Source: Billgrantia saliphila (GTDB taxonomy: Bacteria; Pseudomonadota; Gammaproteobacteria; Pseudomonadales; Halomonadaceae). From it: a stretch of 64,000 bases of DNA. Positions within the stretch are counted from its first letter, which is position 1; each line of letters begins with the position of its first letter. Below the pieces are notes generated by a model. That model made no database searches. It was not told where the DNA came from and saw only the letters and a program-made list of their open reading frames with translations. This document shows positions 28,958 through 38,799 of the stretch, piece after piece. A program made the translations under genes and the position numbers. The stretch is taken from contig NZ_PJRN01000001.1 in NCBI RefSeq assembly GCF_002930105.1, forward strand, positions 393,271-457,270. Direction: 5' to 3'.

Positions 28958-30781
28958 ATGCTCTCAACCCTAAGATTTCGACTCCTGTTGGCCATGGCCG
29001 CAATCATTACGCTTGCTTTGATCGCCAACGCCGCCGTCAGTTACTTCACTATTCAGCGCCACAACGATCAGCAAGTCGCACGCAACCTGACAGCCGAGGC
29101 ACAGGGCAACGGCCTGGCTATTGGTGAATGGGTCGGTGCACGCGCCATGATGCTGGAGGCTCTGGCACCCGCTGCCCACAGCGACGATCCGATGACGGCC
29201 TTACAGCAGCTCGAAGCATCCGGTGGTTTCATCGCTACCTACATGGCATATCCGCAGGACGGCAGTGCCGTTTTTTCCGACGGTTGGACACCTCCTTCCG
29301 ATTACGATCCGCGTCAACGCACCTGGTACCAGCAGGCAGTCGAGGCTGAATCCACCGTCGTCACCGAACCCTATGCGGATGCCGATACGGGCGGCTTGGT
29401 GGTGACCATTGCCGCGCCGTTCTATCGCAACGACCGACTGGTCGCCGTGGCGGGTGGCGATATCGGCATCGAGGCGATAGTCGACATCGCCGGAAGTATC
29501 GCTCCCACACCTGAAAGTTTTGCTTTTCTTGTTACCGCCGACGGTACCCTGGTGGCGCATCCAGATCCTGAGATGACTCTTGAGCCGGCCTCGCGCCTGA
29601 CAGCGGATTTCGATGCCGGTTACTTCTCCGCGCCGATCGGTGTCGGAGAGCCCGAGCGCCTTGCCCTTGGGGGGCGAGACAAGTGGCTGCGCAGCGTACC
29701 CATCAGCGGCACCGACTGGCAGCTGGTGGTGGCGCTGGACGAGCGCGAGGCCACCGCGGGCCTGCGCGCGGTGCTGGGCAGCTCGGCGCTTACCCTGGTG
29801 CTGGTGGTGTTGGGTGCCGTGCTGGTGCTGGGCGCGCTGCTCACGCTCATGTTCCGTCGCCTGCAGGTGGTTCGCGATGCGATGATCGACATCGCCAGCG
29901 GCGACGGCGACCTCACCCTGCGTCTTCCCGAAGTGGGCCGCGACGAGGTGGCGCAGATCGCATCGGCGTTCAATCGCTTCGTGTCGCGCATCGAGAGCGT
30001 GCTGATCACCATCCGTGAGGCCAGCGAGTCGGTGACGGTGGCAGCCGGCGAGATCGCCACCGGCGGCCAGGACCTCTCGCGGCGCACCGAGAACGCCGCT
30101 TCCAGCCTGCAGCAGAGCTCCGCCTCCATCGAAGAGATCACCAGCACCGTCGAGCACACCGCCGATTCGGCGCGCCATGCCAGCGAGCTGTCGCAGTCAG
30201 CCTCCGAGGTGGCGACCCGCGGTGGTGAAGTGGTGGGTCAGGTCGTGAGTACCATGGAAGAGATCACCGCCTCCTCCGAGCGCATCGGCAATATCGTCAA
30301 GGTGATGGACGGCATCGCCTTCCAGACCAACCTGCTGGCGCTCAACGCCTCGGTGGAAGCGGCACGCGCCGGCGAGCAGGGCAGAGGCTTCGCCGTGGTG
30401 GCGGGTGAGGTGCGTCAGTTGGCCACTCGCAGCGCCGAGGCGTCGCGTGAGATCCGTGGTCTGATCGACGCGTCGGGCCAGAAGGTCGCCTCGGGTACCG
30501 AGCTGGTTCGCCGTGCGGGAGCCACCATGGAAGAGCTGGTGGCGGGCGTGAACCGGGTTGCCAAGGTGCTGGGCGAGATCAGCGTGGCGGCGGGTGAGCA
30601 GAGCGACGGCATCGGCCAGGTCAACGTGGCGGTGGCCGAGCTCGACCGCATGACCCAGCAGAACGCGGCGTTGGTCGAGGAATCCACCGTGGCCGCCGAA
30701 CAGCTCAAGGAGCAGGCCGACCGGCTGGCCGAGGCCGTGGGTGGGTTCAAGCTCGGCGAGCGGGCTGTCGTTCCGGCGTAA
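28958..30781 (+). CDS. Methyl-accepting chemotaxis protein, dCache type (second copy)
   Basis: A 607-residue chemoreceptor, tandem paralogue of the preceding gene. The ATG at 28958 is chosen as for its neighbour, since the frame upstream runs into the promoter. TM1, a double Cache periplasmic domain (about 35-270), TM2, HAMP and signalling hairpin follow in order. The periplasmic part is clearly diverged from the first copy but keeps RTWY, Y-x-D and GGD positions of the amino-acid-type Cache pocket. From the end of Cache on, the two are almost identical in DNA. The C terminus ends without a pentapeptide tether. A stem-loop follows the stop. Confidence 0.93.
   Translation: MLSTLRFRLLLAMAAIITLALIANAAVSYFTIQRHNDQQVARNLTAEAQGNGLAIGEWVGARAMMLEALAPAAHSDDPMTALQQLEASGGFIATYMAYPQDGSAVFSDGWTPPSDYDPRQRTWYQQAVEAESTVVTEPYADADTGGLVVTIAAPFYRNDRLVAVAGGDIGIEAIVDIAGSIAPTPESFAFLVTADGTLVAHPDPEMTLEPASRLTADFDAGYFSAPIGVGEPERLALGGRDKWLRSVPISGTDWQLVVALDEREATAGLRAVLGSSALTLVLVVLGAVLVLGALLTLMFRRLQVVRDAMIDIASGDGDLTLRLPEVGRDEVAQIASAFNRFVSRIESVLITIREASESVTVAAGEIATGGQDLSRRTENAASSLQQSSASIEEITSTVEHTADSARHASELSQSASEVATRGGEVVGQVVSTMEEITASSERIGNIVKVMDGIAFQTNLLALNASVEAARAGEQGRGFAVVAGEVRQLATRSAEASREIRGLIDASGQKVASGTELVRRAGATMEELVAGVNRVAKVLGEISVAAGEQSDGIGQVNVAVAELDRMTQQNAALVEESTVAAEQLKEQADRLAEAVGGFKLGERAVVPA
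29708..30753 (+). repeat. Near-identical receptor block, copy B
   Basis: Partner of 27581-28626. The sharp change from diverged Cache sequence to near-identity suggests recent gene conversion rather than simple duplication. Confidence 0.95.
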
Positions 30782-30789
30782 GCTGGCCA

Positions 30790-30817
30790 AGGCGCCGGCA
30801 AAACCGCCGGCGCCTTC
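30790..30817 (+). terminator. Stem-loop after the second receptor
   Basis: Eleven-base arms AAGGCGCCGGC and GCCGGCGCCTT around AAAACC, just after the stop codon. Only TT follows, so it is a hairpin with partial terminator character. Confidence 0.5.
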
Positions 30818-30839
30818 GACAAAAAATCTCGTTACCCCT

Positions 30840-30866
30840 AAAGTTTTCTGGGCGGATGCCGAACTA
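30840..30866 (+). promoter_or_regulatory. Sigma-28 promoter of fliD1
   Basis: TAAAGTTT, 11 bases, GCCGAACT. Perfect -35 and a -10 that matches in its first half. It lies 76 bases before the fliD1 ATG. Confidence 0.85.
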
Positions 30867-30941
30867 CCCATAGACGAGGACGTTAAGGAACCGCGGCGAT
30901 TGGCCGAGCGCTCCGACATTCACCGACACAGGCAGTATTTT

Positions 30942-32303
30942 ATGGCAACGATCTCATCCCTTGGCATCGGCTCGGGCCTCGATCTCAACGGTCTGCTCGA
31001 TCAGCTGAACACAGCCGAGCGTGGCAAGCTCGAGCCCATCGAACGGCAGATCGAGAACCAGCAGGTCAAGATTTCCGCCTACGGTGAATTGAAGGGTGCC
31101 CTGGCGACTTTCCAGTCCGCTGCCAGTGCGCTAAACGATTCCTCGCTCTATCAGAGCCTTTCTTCTTCCGTTTCGGGAGACGCCGTTCAGGCCGCCGCGG
31201 GCGAGGACGCCACACCGGGACAGTACAACATCGAGGTGGAACAACTGGCCGGCGCGGGCAGCCTTGCCACGCAGCGTGTCGAGAATCTCGATACGGCGCT
31301 CAACGATGCCGACACGACGCTGACGCTCAACTTTGCCGACAGCGAACTCGATCACACCATCAGCATCGCCGCCGACAGTACGCTGGAGGATGTGCGTGAT
31401 GCCATCAATAGCGACCCCGATGCGGCGGTCACGGCCTCGATCGTCAACGATGGCGCAGGCTACCGGTTGTCGCTCATGTCCAAGGATGCCGGGGAGCAGG
31501 CAGCGATCACGGGGACCGATTTCGCTGCCATGGCCAATCAGGCAACGCTGACCGATGCCACCGTCGTTCAGGCGGGACAGGATGCCCGGCTCGAGGTCAA
31601 CGGTATTGCCATCACCAGCGCGTCAAACCAGGTGGAAGGCGCGATCCAGGGTGTCACGTTGACCGTGGCGAACGAAGGCAGCAGCAGCGTGGTCGTGGAG
31701 CAGGACACGCGTGCGGTGCGTAATGCTATCAGCGACTTTGTCGAAGGCTTCAATGCGCTCAAGGGAACCATCGGTAAGCTGACCGCCTTCGATGCGGAGA
31801 GCGGAGAGGCCGCCGAGCTATTGGGTGACAGCGCGGTGCGGAGTGTCGAATCCCAGCTTCGCAGCGTACTGGCCGGTGGGGTGGCCTCCGAGGAGGGCGG
31901 TTTCTCCATGCTTAGTGATATCGGCATTTCGCTCAAGCTGGACGGCACCCTGGAAATCGATGAGCAACGGCTCGATTCGGCGATTGCCAACCAGCAGGAT
32001 GCGTTGAGCGATTTTTTTGCCGGTAGCGATTCCCTGGGAGGACTCGCCGGCAAGCTCAACGAAAGCGTGACACAGCTGACGCGTGAGAACGGAGCCCTGG
32101 GAGGCGCGATCAGCGGTGCCGAGAGCAGCATCGCCAGCCTCAACGAGCGTTATACACGGATGGAACAAAGCATCGGAGCGACGATCGAGCGCTATCGAAC
32201 TCAATTCGGCCAGCTCGATGGCATGATCGCCCAGATGAACCAGACCAGCGACTACCTCTTCCAGCAGTTCGACATGATGAATGCCCAGCTGGGACGTGAG
32301 TAA
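30942..32303 (+). CDS. fliD: Filament cap protein FliD, first copy
   Basis: FliD caps the filament tip and folds incoming flagellin. The start at 30942 gives 453 residues beginning MATISSLGIGSGLDLNGLLD, the FliD hallmark; earlier in-frame codons precede or overlap the promoter and add non-FliD sequence. The C-terminal coiled coil ends with NQTSDYLFQQFDMMNAQLGR. It lies upstream of the flagellin region but is not next to fliS; a paralogue at 48272 is. The ends of the two copies are very alike, the middles much less so. Confidence 0.95.
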   Translation: MATISSLGIGSGLDLNGLLDQLNTAERGKLEPIERQIENQQVKISAYGELKGALATFQSAASALNDSSLYQSLSSSVSGDAVQAAAGEDATPGQYNIEVEQLAGAGSLATQRVENLDTALNDADTTLTLNFADSELDHTISIAADSTLEDVRDAINSDPDAAVTASIVNDGAGYRLSLMSKDAGEQAAITGTDFAAMANQATLTDATVVQAGQDARLEVNGIAITSASNQVEGAIQGVTLTVANEGSSSVVVEQDTRAVRNAISDFVEGFNALKGTIGKLTAFDAESGEAAELLGDSAVRSVESQLRSVLAGGVASEEGGFSMLSDIGISLKLDGTLEIDEQRLDSAIANQQDALSDFFAGSDSLGGLAGKLNESVTQLTRENGALGGAISGAESSIASLNERYTRMEQSIGATIERYRTQFGQLDGMIAQMNQTSDYLFQQFDMMNAQLGRE

Positions 32304-32359
32304 GCCGCTGAGTGAGAAGACAGGGCGCGCAAGGCGCCCTGAGCGAAGTGCGCGCCTGT

Positions 32360-33735
32360 TCAACTCAAGAGACTGAGTACGGTATGGGGTAGCTGGTTGG
32401 CCTGGGCGAGCAGTGTGGTGCCGGCCTGTTGCAACAGCTCTGCCTTGACGAGATTCGATGTTTCCTCGGCGTAATCGGCATCCATTATTCTGGACTGGGC
32501 AGACTCAGTGCTGATCCGCTGTTGGGTCAGGTTGCCGATGGCCTGCTCAAAGCGATTGTCAACGCACCGTACTGGCCGCGATAGGTGTCGACCTTTCCAA
32601 GTGCCTGATCGAAAGAGGTCAGGGCAGCAGCAGCGGTAGTCTGGCTGGCAAGGCTGATTGCGTTCAAACCGAGGGTTTCGCTATCGGCTGGAGTTGGCTC
32701 GATGGTTATTTTCTGAAGTTCGTCGCCAAAGCTGGCGCTGGTCACGATATCGATGGGCCCACTGGTAGGAATGGGCTTAGGTGGAGCGTAGTCGACCTCG
32801 AAGCGGTCGATCTGGAAAGCACCAGAGCCCGACATCAATACGAACAGCGGTTCGGATACATTCCGAATCACCAGTCTCTCCGTATAGTCCCCAGTGGGAT
32901 GGCCATCTCCGCTATAAGCAATCGACATTCCGCGGAACTGCGTCGCCCTGACGCCGCCAGACTCGAAGAAGCCCGTTCCGTCGAGCAACATCGAGCCGTC
33001 GTAACGGGTTCGGGGGAGAAAGCCGTTATCCTCGGTAAAGATTTCGGCCTCCAATTCTTTCTCTGTCGTGACATTGCGGGGCGAATCGGCCCAGGTGCTG
33101 TCAGCTGACACCGAAGTACCGGCAATGTGTTTTCCGTCACGGCTGAAGAGTTGGATATCGTCATTCATACCATAGGAGTCGATCTCCATCACGAAGCCCG
33201 TTACTCCCTTGGGAATGAAGCCGAGGGGGATCAAGCCGGAAGGTTGCGACTGGCCCAGCTTCGGGTCGATATCGAGCACGCTCTTGACGGTGCCCAGTTC
33301 GCGCGTGGCTTTCGGCTGTTGCGTTGGCGCTAGCGGATGCCTTTCGAATGCCTGGGTATCAAGCGCGATGCGATCCACTTCTTGGCGGACCTGCTGCCGG
33401 CATGGATAGCTTCGCGATCGGCCGAGAGAGGGTACCGCTGGCTGCCTGAACGGCCAGCTGCCTGCCGCGTTGCAGTAGGCCGTTGATACTCTCCAGCCCT
33501 CCTTCTGCGGTCTGCATCAGGCTGACGCCATCATTGATGCCGCGCGCTATTTGCCGATTCGCTCGCTGGTTGGCATCCATGCGGTTGGCGATAGCCTGAC
33601 CGGCGGATCGTCCTGGGCGCTGTTGATGCGCAGGCCGGAGGAGAGACGCTGCATGGCGATAGATAGGGTCGCCTGGGCCTTGCCGCGGTGAAGCTGGCTA
33701 CTCTGGGCAGCCAGGTTGATATTGATGGCAATCAC
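32360..33735 (-). pseudogene. Flagellin pseudogene with four frameshifts
   Basis: Read on the minus strand, this is a flagellin broken into four frames. The N terminus (GTG at 33735) gives ININLAAQSSQLHRGKAQAT and LSSGLRINSAQDD; after a one-base loss near 33607 the frame gives MDANQRANRQIARGINDGVS; further shifts near 33425 and 33400 return to the frame VDRIALDTQAFE with a long central domain; and a fourth near 32565 leads to SRIMDADYAEETSNLVKAEL and the end LPHTVLSLLS with TGA. Joined, the pieces form a full flagellin of about 455 residues whose central domain is unlike that of the intact fliC. Neighbouring genes have no frameshifts, so this is decay and not general sequence error. A sigma-28-like promoter is still visible upstream. 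Confidence 0.9.
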
Positions 33736-33768
33736 TCGGGGAACCCTCTCTATATCTAACCTTGCTGA

Positions 33769-33795
33769 GTATCGTCCAGCAGGTAGGTAACTTGA
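33769..33795 (-). promoter_or_regulatory. Sigma-28-like promoter of the flagellin pseudogene
   Basis: Read on the minus strand: TCAAGTTA, 11 bases, GACGATAC. Spacing is exact and most key bases agree. It lies 33 bases before the pseudogene start and is back to back with the fliC promoter. Confidence 0.65.
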
Positions 33796-33876
33796 GGGCT
33801 GCGTGGCGGCGAGGGCGGTGTGGCTTGGGTTGGTCTGGTGGGCTGACAGAATCGCGAAAAATTTTCATCCGAACCC

Positions 33877-33903
33877 TAAAGTCCTCCCTCATGCGGCCGT
33901 TAT
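33877..33903 (+). promoter_or_regulatory. Sigma-28 promoter of fliC
   Basis: TAAAGTCC, 11 bases, GCCGTTAT. It lies 111 bases before the fliC ATG, leaving a fairly long leader. Confidence 0.85.
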
Positions 33904-34014
33904 TCAGGGTAACGGCCAACGGCGCCGTTGAGGTAGGCCCGAGATGCTGGGCCAGCTAACACAAGGTTCAGTGGGCCCGCCAATGGAGCCCTTAACGCAA
34001 GAAGGAATGACACC

Positions 34015-35223
34015 ATGTCCGTGATCAATACTAACATCACTGCAATGATCGGTCAGTCGAACCTGGCCAAGTCGCAGAACTCTCTGTCTACCGCCATGGA
34101 GCGTCTCTCCTCCGGCCTGCGCATCAACAGCGCCAAGGACGACGCCGCCGGTCAGGCCATCGCCAACCGCATGAGCGCTCAGATCACCGGCCTGTCCCAG
34201 GCTCAGCGTAACGCCAACGACGGTATCTCCGTCGCGCAGACCGCCGAAGGTGCCCTGAACCAGGTCAACGACAACCTGCAGCGCATCCGTGAGCTGTCTG
34301 TCCAGGCTACCAACGACACCAACTCTGCCGATGACCGCGCCTCCATCCAGGCCGAAATCGATCAGCGTCTTTCTGAGATCAACCGCATCTCTGAGCAGAC
34401 CGACTTCAACGGCGTGAAGGTGCTTTCCAGCGACCAGAAGCTTTCCATCCAGGTCGGCGCCAACGACGGCGAAGTGATCGAAGTCAGCCTGCAGGAAATC
34501 ACTGCCAGCACGCTGAAGCTCGCTAGCTTCAATGTGAATGGTCCGGATGGCGATCTGGCTGCGCTTGGCGCTGCTGGCGGGGCAACTGCAACAGCTGCCT
34601 TCGAAGAAGCCTATGGCACAGCAACCAGTATCAACACCACTACAGTTGCTGCGTTCGATGCTGACCTTGCGACACAGCTTGGTGTAGGCGCTGCTGCCAT
34701 TACTACTGGCACACAAGCCAAAGTTGATGATGCCGGCAACTGGTATGTTGATGTGACTATCCAGACGGCAAATGCTGCCGAGCTCAACTCGCTGAAACTG
34801 CAGGGGATTGAGCTTGAGTCAGGTGTTGCCAAGACGTTCCAGGTTGCTCTGGATCCGGCTGATGCCAACATCACAACAACTGCCAACACTGCGGCATTTA
34901 CTGTTGACGGTTCCAAGCTTGGCGCCAAGGATCTTCTGAGTGGTGCTACCGCCAACCCGATGGCTGCTCTGGATTCCGCGCTCAAGCAGGTCGACGAGCT
35001 GCGTTCCGACCTCGGTGCCATCCAGAACCGCTTCGAGTCGGCGATCACCAACCTGCAAACCAACCAGACCAACCTGTCTGCCGCTCGGTCTCGCATCGAA
35101 GATGCCGACTACGCCGTTGAGGTCAGCAACATGACCCGCGCGCAGATCCTGCAGCAGGCCGGCACTTCCGTACTGGCCCAGGCCAACCAGGTGCCGCAGA
35201 ACGTTCTGTCTCTCCTGGGCTAA
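34015..35223 (+). CDS. fliC: Flagellin FliC
   Basis: Flagellin is the filament subunit. AAGGAATG stands before the ATG. The 402 residues have the conserved D0/D1 N terminus (INTNITAMIGQSNLAKSQNS; RLSSGLRINSAKDDAAGQAI) and C terminus (RSRIEDADYAVEVSNMTRAQ; ending NVLSLLG). The central part (about residues 175-305) is variable, rich in Ala, Thr and Asn, and uses more AT-rich codons than the ends, as is common for exposed flagellin domains. It is the only intact flagellin in the window. A strong terminator follows, then a glycosyltransferase-like gene. Confidence 0.97.
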   Translation: MSVINTNITAMIGQSNLAKSQNSLSTAMERLSSGLRINSAKDDAAGQAIANRMSAQITGLSQAQRNANDGISVAQTAEGALNQVNDNLQRIRELSVQATNDTNSADDRASIQAEIDQRLSEINRISEQTDFNGVKVLSSDQKLSIQVGANDGEVIEVSLQEITASTLKLASFNVNGPDGDLAALGAAGGATATAAFEEAYGTATSINTTTVAAFDADLATQLGVGAAAITTGTQAKVDDAGNWYVDVTIQTANAAELNSLKLQGIELESGVAKTFQVALDPADANITTTANTAAFTVDGSKLGAKDLLSGATANPMAALDSALKQVDELRSDLGAIQNRFESAITNLQTNQTNLSAARSRIEDADYAVEVSNMTRAQILQQAGTSVLAQANQVPQNVLSLLG

Positions 35224-35260
35224 CTATCCGATAGGGAGACATCTAGCAGGTAATCGCTAG

Positions 35261-35289
35261 AAAGGCAGGCCATATGGCCTGCCTTTTTT
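35261..35289 (+). terminator. Terminator after fliC
   Basis: Arms AGGCAGGCC and GGCCTGCCT around ATAT, followed by a run of T (TTTTTT including the closing T). A strong intrinsic terminator 40 bases after the fliC stop. Confidence 0.93.
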
Positions 35290-37000
35290 CGCTTTAGCTT
35301 CTTCCATAGCCTGTTATGATACTTTCTGGGTCTCGATGCCGTTTGGGTGAATTCATGACTAAAAGAAATTTTAGATCGCCATCACGTTATGATCAGGACG
35401 TGTTCGGCGAAAAGCTAAGCATAAAAAAAATGCGTGAAAAAGCAATAAGAGAGCCTGGAAATTACAAGTTGCGCAAGAGATTGGCAGAGGCGTTATTAAA
35501 AAAAGGGGATCTGCACCAAGCCATTGAATATTTTACTGTCCTAGTTGAGGCAGGGCAGGCTGATTTTGAAGTTTTTGGCAAGTTATCTGAGGCCGAATAT
35601 AAGCTTGGCAATGTGCAGCAAGCAGAAGCTCTTCTCATAAAAGCATTGGAAAGAAAGCCTGATTATGCTGAAGCGCTTCATGGCATGGCGTACTTGCATC
35701 ATAAGCGGAGAGAAAATGAATCTGCTTTAGGGTTTGTAAATAGAGCGTGTGAAGTCCAGCCGGATAGCGCAGAATTTCTCTCCCTTAAAGGAATAATACT
35801 AGTGGCTCTGCATAGGCACTCAGAAGCCGTTGAGTGTTATGAGAAAGGCTTAAAAATTTCCCCTAGCTACTCGGGCTTATGGAATAATTATGGTAATGTG
35901 CTGAACGATCTTGGTCGACTGGATGAGAGTTTAATTGCTTATGAGAGAGCATTGAAGGCGCCTAATAGCACATTGCTCGCTTTTTCCAATCTTATTACCA
36001 CGGCTCACTATCACCCTGAGTATAAAAAAGAAAGATTATTTGTAATGTGTTGTGAGTGGAATAAAAGATTCGCGCCGCTAGAAAGACCCACGAGACCATT
36101 TTCAAGTAATAAAAGCGCTGATAAAAAGATTCGTATAGGCATGGTCTCCGATGGCTTTAGAAATCACCCAGTGGGAAGTATGATTATTTCTGCTTTAGAG
36201 GAGGTTGATAAAAAAGATTTTGAGATTTATCTTTATGCCACATCAAATCATGTAGACCATATTACTAAGCGATTTCAGGATTTGGCATCTCTGTGGTTGC
36301 CAGTGGAACATCTCGACCATGGAGCTTTTGCAAGTCGGGTGGAAAATGATCAAATTGATATACTAATAGACTTGGTAGGCCATAATGCTGGCAATCGTAT
36401 GTTGTCTATGGCGCTGGAACCTGCACCGCTGCTAGTAAAGTGGGTGGGTGGATTAATAAATACAACAGGTGTAGCGGCAATCGATTACCTTATCAGCGAT
36501 GGGGTGGAAACTCCTGTAAATGAGGATGACTTCTACGTAGAAAATTTAATACGGATGCCGGACGATTATATTTGTTATTCTGCTCCATCATATGCTCCTC
36601 CAGTTGGTTTATTGCCGGCTAAGGAAAGTGGATATATAACTTTCGGTTGCTTTAACAATGCAACTAAAATTAATAACGAAGTCTTGCAGAACTGGGCGCT
36701 ATTGATGCATGAAGTGCCTGGTAGTCGCTTATTTCTAAAAAGCTTACAATTTGATAGCGACGAGCTGAGTGGAAGAGTTATTTCTAGCTTGGCTATGCAT
36801 GGAATAGAGTCAGATAGAGTGCGTGTGGAGGGGCCTTCTTCACATAGTGAGCTCTTGGCTTCCTATAATTTTATCGATATTTCCTTAGATCCATGGCCGT
36901 ACTCGGGTGGATTAACTACGTGTGAATCTCTGTATATGGGCGTGCCTGTCGTTACTTTGCCTGGCCCTACTTTTGCAGGGCGGCACAGCGCTACCCATTT
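35290..37000. other. AT-rich tract, probably acquired
   Basis: From just after the fliC terminator to about 37000 the sequence is visibly richer in A and T than the rest of the window, with many AAA, ATA, TTA and AGA codons. It covers the 5' half of the following gene; composition then drifts back towards the local norm. No GC value was computed. Confidence 0.7.
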
Positions 37001-38789
37001 GATCAATGCCGGAATGCCGGAATTGGTTGTGGCAAGCTGGGAAGAGTATCGCCAGCGCGTGCTTGAATTGGCCTCTGATTTGGATAGTTTGGCTACCATT
37101 CGCCAACATTTACGCCAAATACTTCTCGAATCACCGGTCTGTGACGCGCGCCGCTTTGCCCGCCATTTTACAGATGCCATGCGCGCGATCTGGCAGCGGC
37201 ACTGTGAAGGCAAAGCGCCTGCTGCACTCACCTTCAACAAGGAGGGTCAAGCGTGGTTCGAGGGTGAAGAGCAGCCCGTTGAAATCATTTACGCTCCTGA
37301 TTGTGCTGACAAGGAGTCAAGTTTCAATTGGCAGCTGCCTGGAAAAATTATCACTATCGATAATAGTGCAAGGCTAGTATCGAATAACGGTCTCGATGAA
37401 CTATTGTCTTTAAATGCGTTTGGGATCGTGGCTTTCGATCCAGCAAGTGGTATCAAAAATCCGCAGCGATTCCAAGATAGCGACAGCGTACAAGTCTTCT
37501 CGCACGCCGTTCTGGGCGATGGCGAGCCGGCAACTCTTTACGCCTGTTTGGACCCTGCTATGTCAGGTACTCTCATGCCGCTGCCTGCTGCTGAGATAGC
37601 CCAAGCGCAACAACCCGGCTGCCAAATTCTTACGGAATTATCCATTAATACCATTGCTCTCGACAGCATCGAAGGTCTGGAAAGCCTGGACTGGTTGATT
37701 CTCGATGAACTGAGCGACGCACTGACGATTCTCGAACATGGAAAAAAGGCCCTTGCGGACACATTGCTGGTCCAGGTTCGAGTAGCTTTCCACCCAACAC
37801 ATGAGCGTCAGCCTGCGTTGGGAAAAATTCAGGATTGGTTGACGCAGAACGGCTTTCAATTCTATCGATTGAATGATCTTCGCCATATCCATACAGGTAA
37901 GGCAGGGGGCGGAAATGAGAGCTTTTCTGGCACGGTTCTGGCATCTGCGGATGCGCTTTTCTTGCCCGATAACAGTCGCCTAAGCTGTTTGGGTGATGAT
38001 GCCAAAACCAAGCTTGCTTTCCTGCTGCATTCTGTATTTGGTGCCAAGGACATGACGTTCTCACTTCTCGATGAGATAGATGAAGAACTTGCTTCCCGCT
38101 ACCTGTCTGCAGAAAAGAGACCTCTGGGTAGTCATGCGCGCCAAACCAGTAAGGCAGCGGTCAACGTGACTAAAGCGCGTTCGGAAGCGCAGCGTACTGA
38201 AGAGGAACAACTTCGTCTCCCTGATGCTCCACACATGTCGAAAGCTGAGCGAAGTCTTTTTCAAGATGTCCTGAAGAATGCCAAGCGATACTTTGAGTTT
38301 GGTTCAGGTGGCTCAACTGTTTGGGCTGTCAAGATGGGTTTGACTGCGTACGGTGTCGAAAGCGACGCCAATTGGGTGTCTGCTCTCAAGAGTTCCTTAG
38401 GTGAACGCTGCCAGATCGAAGTCGTGGATATCGGCCCGACACGAGAGTGGGGCTACCCAGTCTCCTTGGAGGCGGCAGGTAAATTCCAGGATTATAGTCG
38501 AGCCATTCTTGCTCATGATAGCCCGTTTGATTTGATCCTGGTTGATGGGCGGTTTCGTGTCGCCTGTGTGATCACGGCCATTCAGCATCTACTGAGCCAT
38601 CATGTGGATCCGAACGAGACACGCATCTTCATACACGACTTTTGGGATCGTCCTGTATATCATGTCGTTCTTGATTTTCTGGAACCCATCGAAAGGGTCG
38701 ATACGGCGGGCTTGTTTAAACTAAAGAAGAAGATAAAGGAGAAGGAGCTCCGTAAGGTTTGGCATGATTATGCAAGGCAGCCTGCCTAA
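35355..38789 (+). CDS. TPR / O-GlcNAc-transferase-like protein with a methyltransferase-like C terminus
   Basis: A 1144-residue fusion directly behind flagellin. I start it at 35355 (MTKRNFRSPS) after a weak GGGTGA; an earlier in-frame ATG lies at 35316. Residues about 25-200 are TPR repeats (NYGNVLNDLGRLDESLIAYE). Residues about 257-612 are a family-41 (SPINDLY/OGT) glycosyltransferase: IRIGMVSDGFRNHPVGSM, FGCFNNATKINNEVLQNWAL with the Lys that meets UDP in OGT, then PWPYSGGLTTCESLYMGVPV. Residues about 613-960 have no clear assignment. The end (about 975-1110) looks like a SAM-methyltransferase fold (YFEFGSGGSTVWA; FDLILVDGRFRVAC). Position suggests glycosylation of flagellin Ser/Thr (inference). 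A TATGAT at 35315 could be a sigma-70 -10. Confidence 0.85.
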   Translation: MTKRNFRSPSRYDQDVFGEKLSIKKMREKAIREPGNYKLRKRLAEALLKKGDLHQAIEYFTVLVEAGQADFEVFGKLSEAEYKLGNVQQAEALLIKALERKPDYAEALHGMAYLHHKRRENESALGFVNRACEVQPDSAEFLSLKGIILVALHRHSEAVECYEKGLKISPSYSGLWNNYGNVLNDLGRLDESLIAYERALKAPNSTLLAFSNLITTAHYHPEYKKERLFVMCCEWNKRFAPLERPTRPFSSNKSADKKIRIGMVSDGFRNHPVGSMIISALEEVDKKDFEIYLYATSNHVDHITKRFQDLASLWLPVEHLDHGAFASRVENDQIDILIDLVGHNAGNRMLSMALEPAPLLVKWVGGLINTTGVAAIDYLISDGVETPVNEDDFYVENLIRMPDDYICYSAPSYAPPVGLLPAKESGYITFGCFNNATKINNEVLQNWALLMHEVPGSRLFLKSLQFDSDELSGRVISSLAMHGIESDRVRVEGPSSHSELLASYNFIDISLDPWPYSGGLTTCESLYMGVPVVTLPGPTFAGRHSATHLINAGMPELVVASWEEYRQRVLELASDLDSLATIRQHLRQILLESPVCDARRFARHFTDAMRAIWQRHCEGKAPAALTFNKEGQAWFEGEEQPVEIIYAPDCADKESSFNWQLPGKIITIDNSARLVSNNGLDELLSLNAFGIVAFDPASGIKNPQRFQDSDSVQVFSHAVLGDGEPATLYACLDPAMSGTLMPLPAAEIAQAQQPGCQILTELSINTIALDSIEGLESLDWLILDELSDALTILEHGKKALADTLLVQVRVAFHPTHERQPALGKIQDWLTQNGFQFYRLNDLRHIHTGKAGGGNESFSGTVLASADALFLPDNSRLSCLGDDAKTKLAFLLHSVFGAKDMTFSLLDEIDEELASRYLSAEKRPLGSHARQTSKAAVNVTKARSEAQRTEEEQLRLPDAPHMSKAERSLFQDVLKNAKRYFEFGSGGSTVWAVKMGLTAYGVESDANWVSALKSSLGERCQIEVVDIGPTREWGYPVSLEAAGKFQDYSRAILAHDSPFDLILVDGRFRVACVITAIQHLLSHHVDPNETRIFIHDFWDRPVYHVVLDFLEPIERVDTAGLFKLKKKIKEKELRKVWHDYARQPA

Positions 38790-38799
38790 GGGGAGCTCC

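Noticed and set aside
32527..33378. The 283-codon minus-strand frame as an independent gene
   Set aside because: Flagellin-type sequence continues on both sides in other frames, so it is the middle of a broken flagellin.
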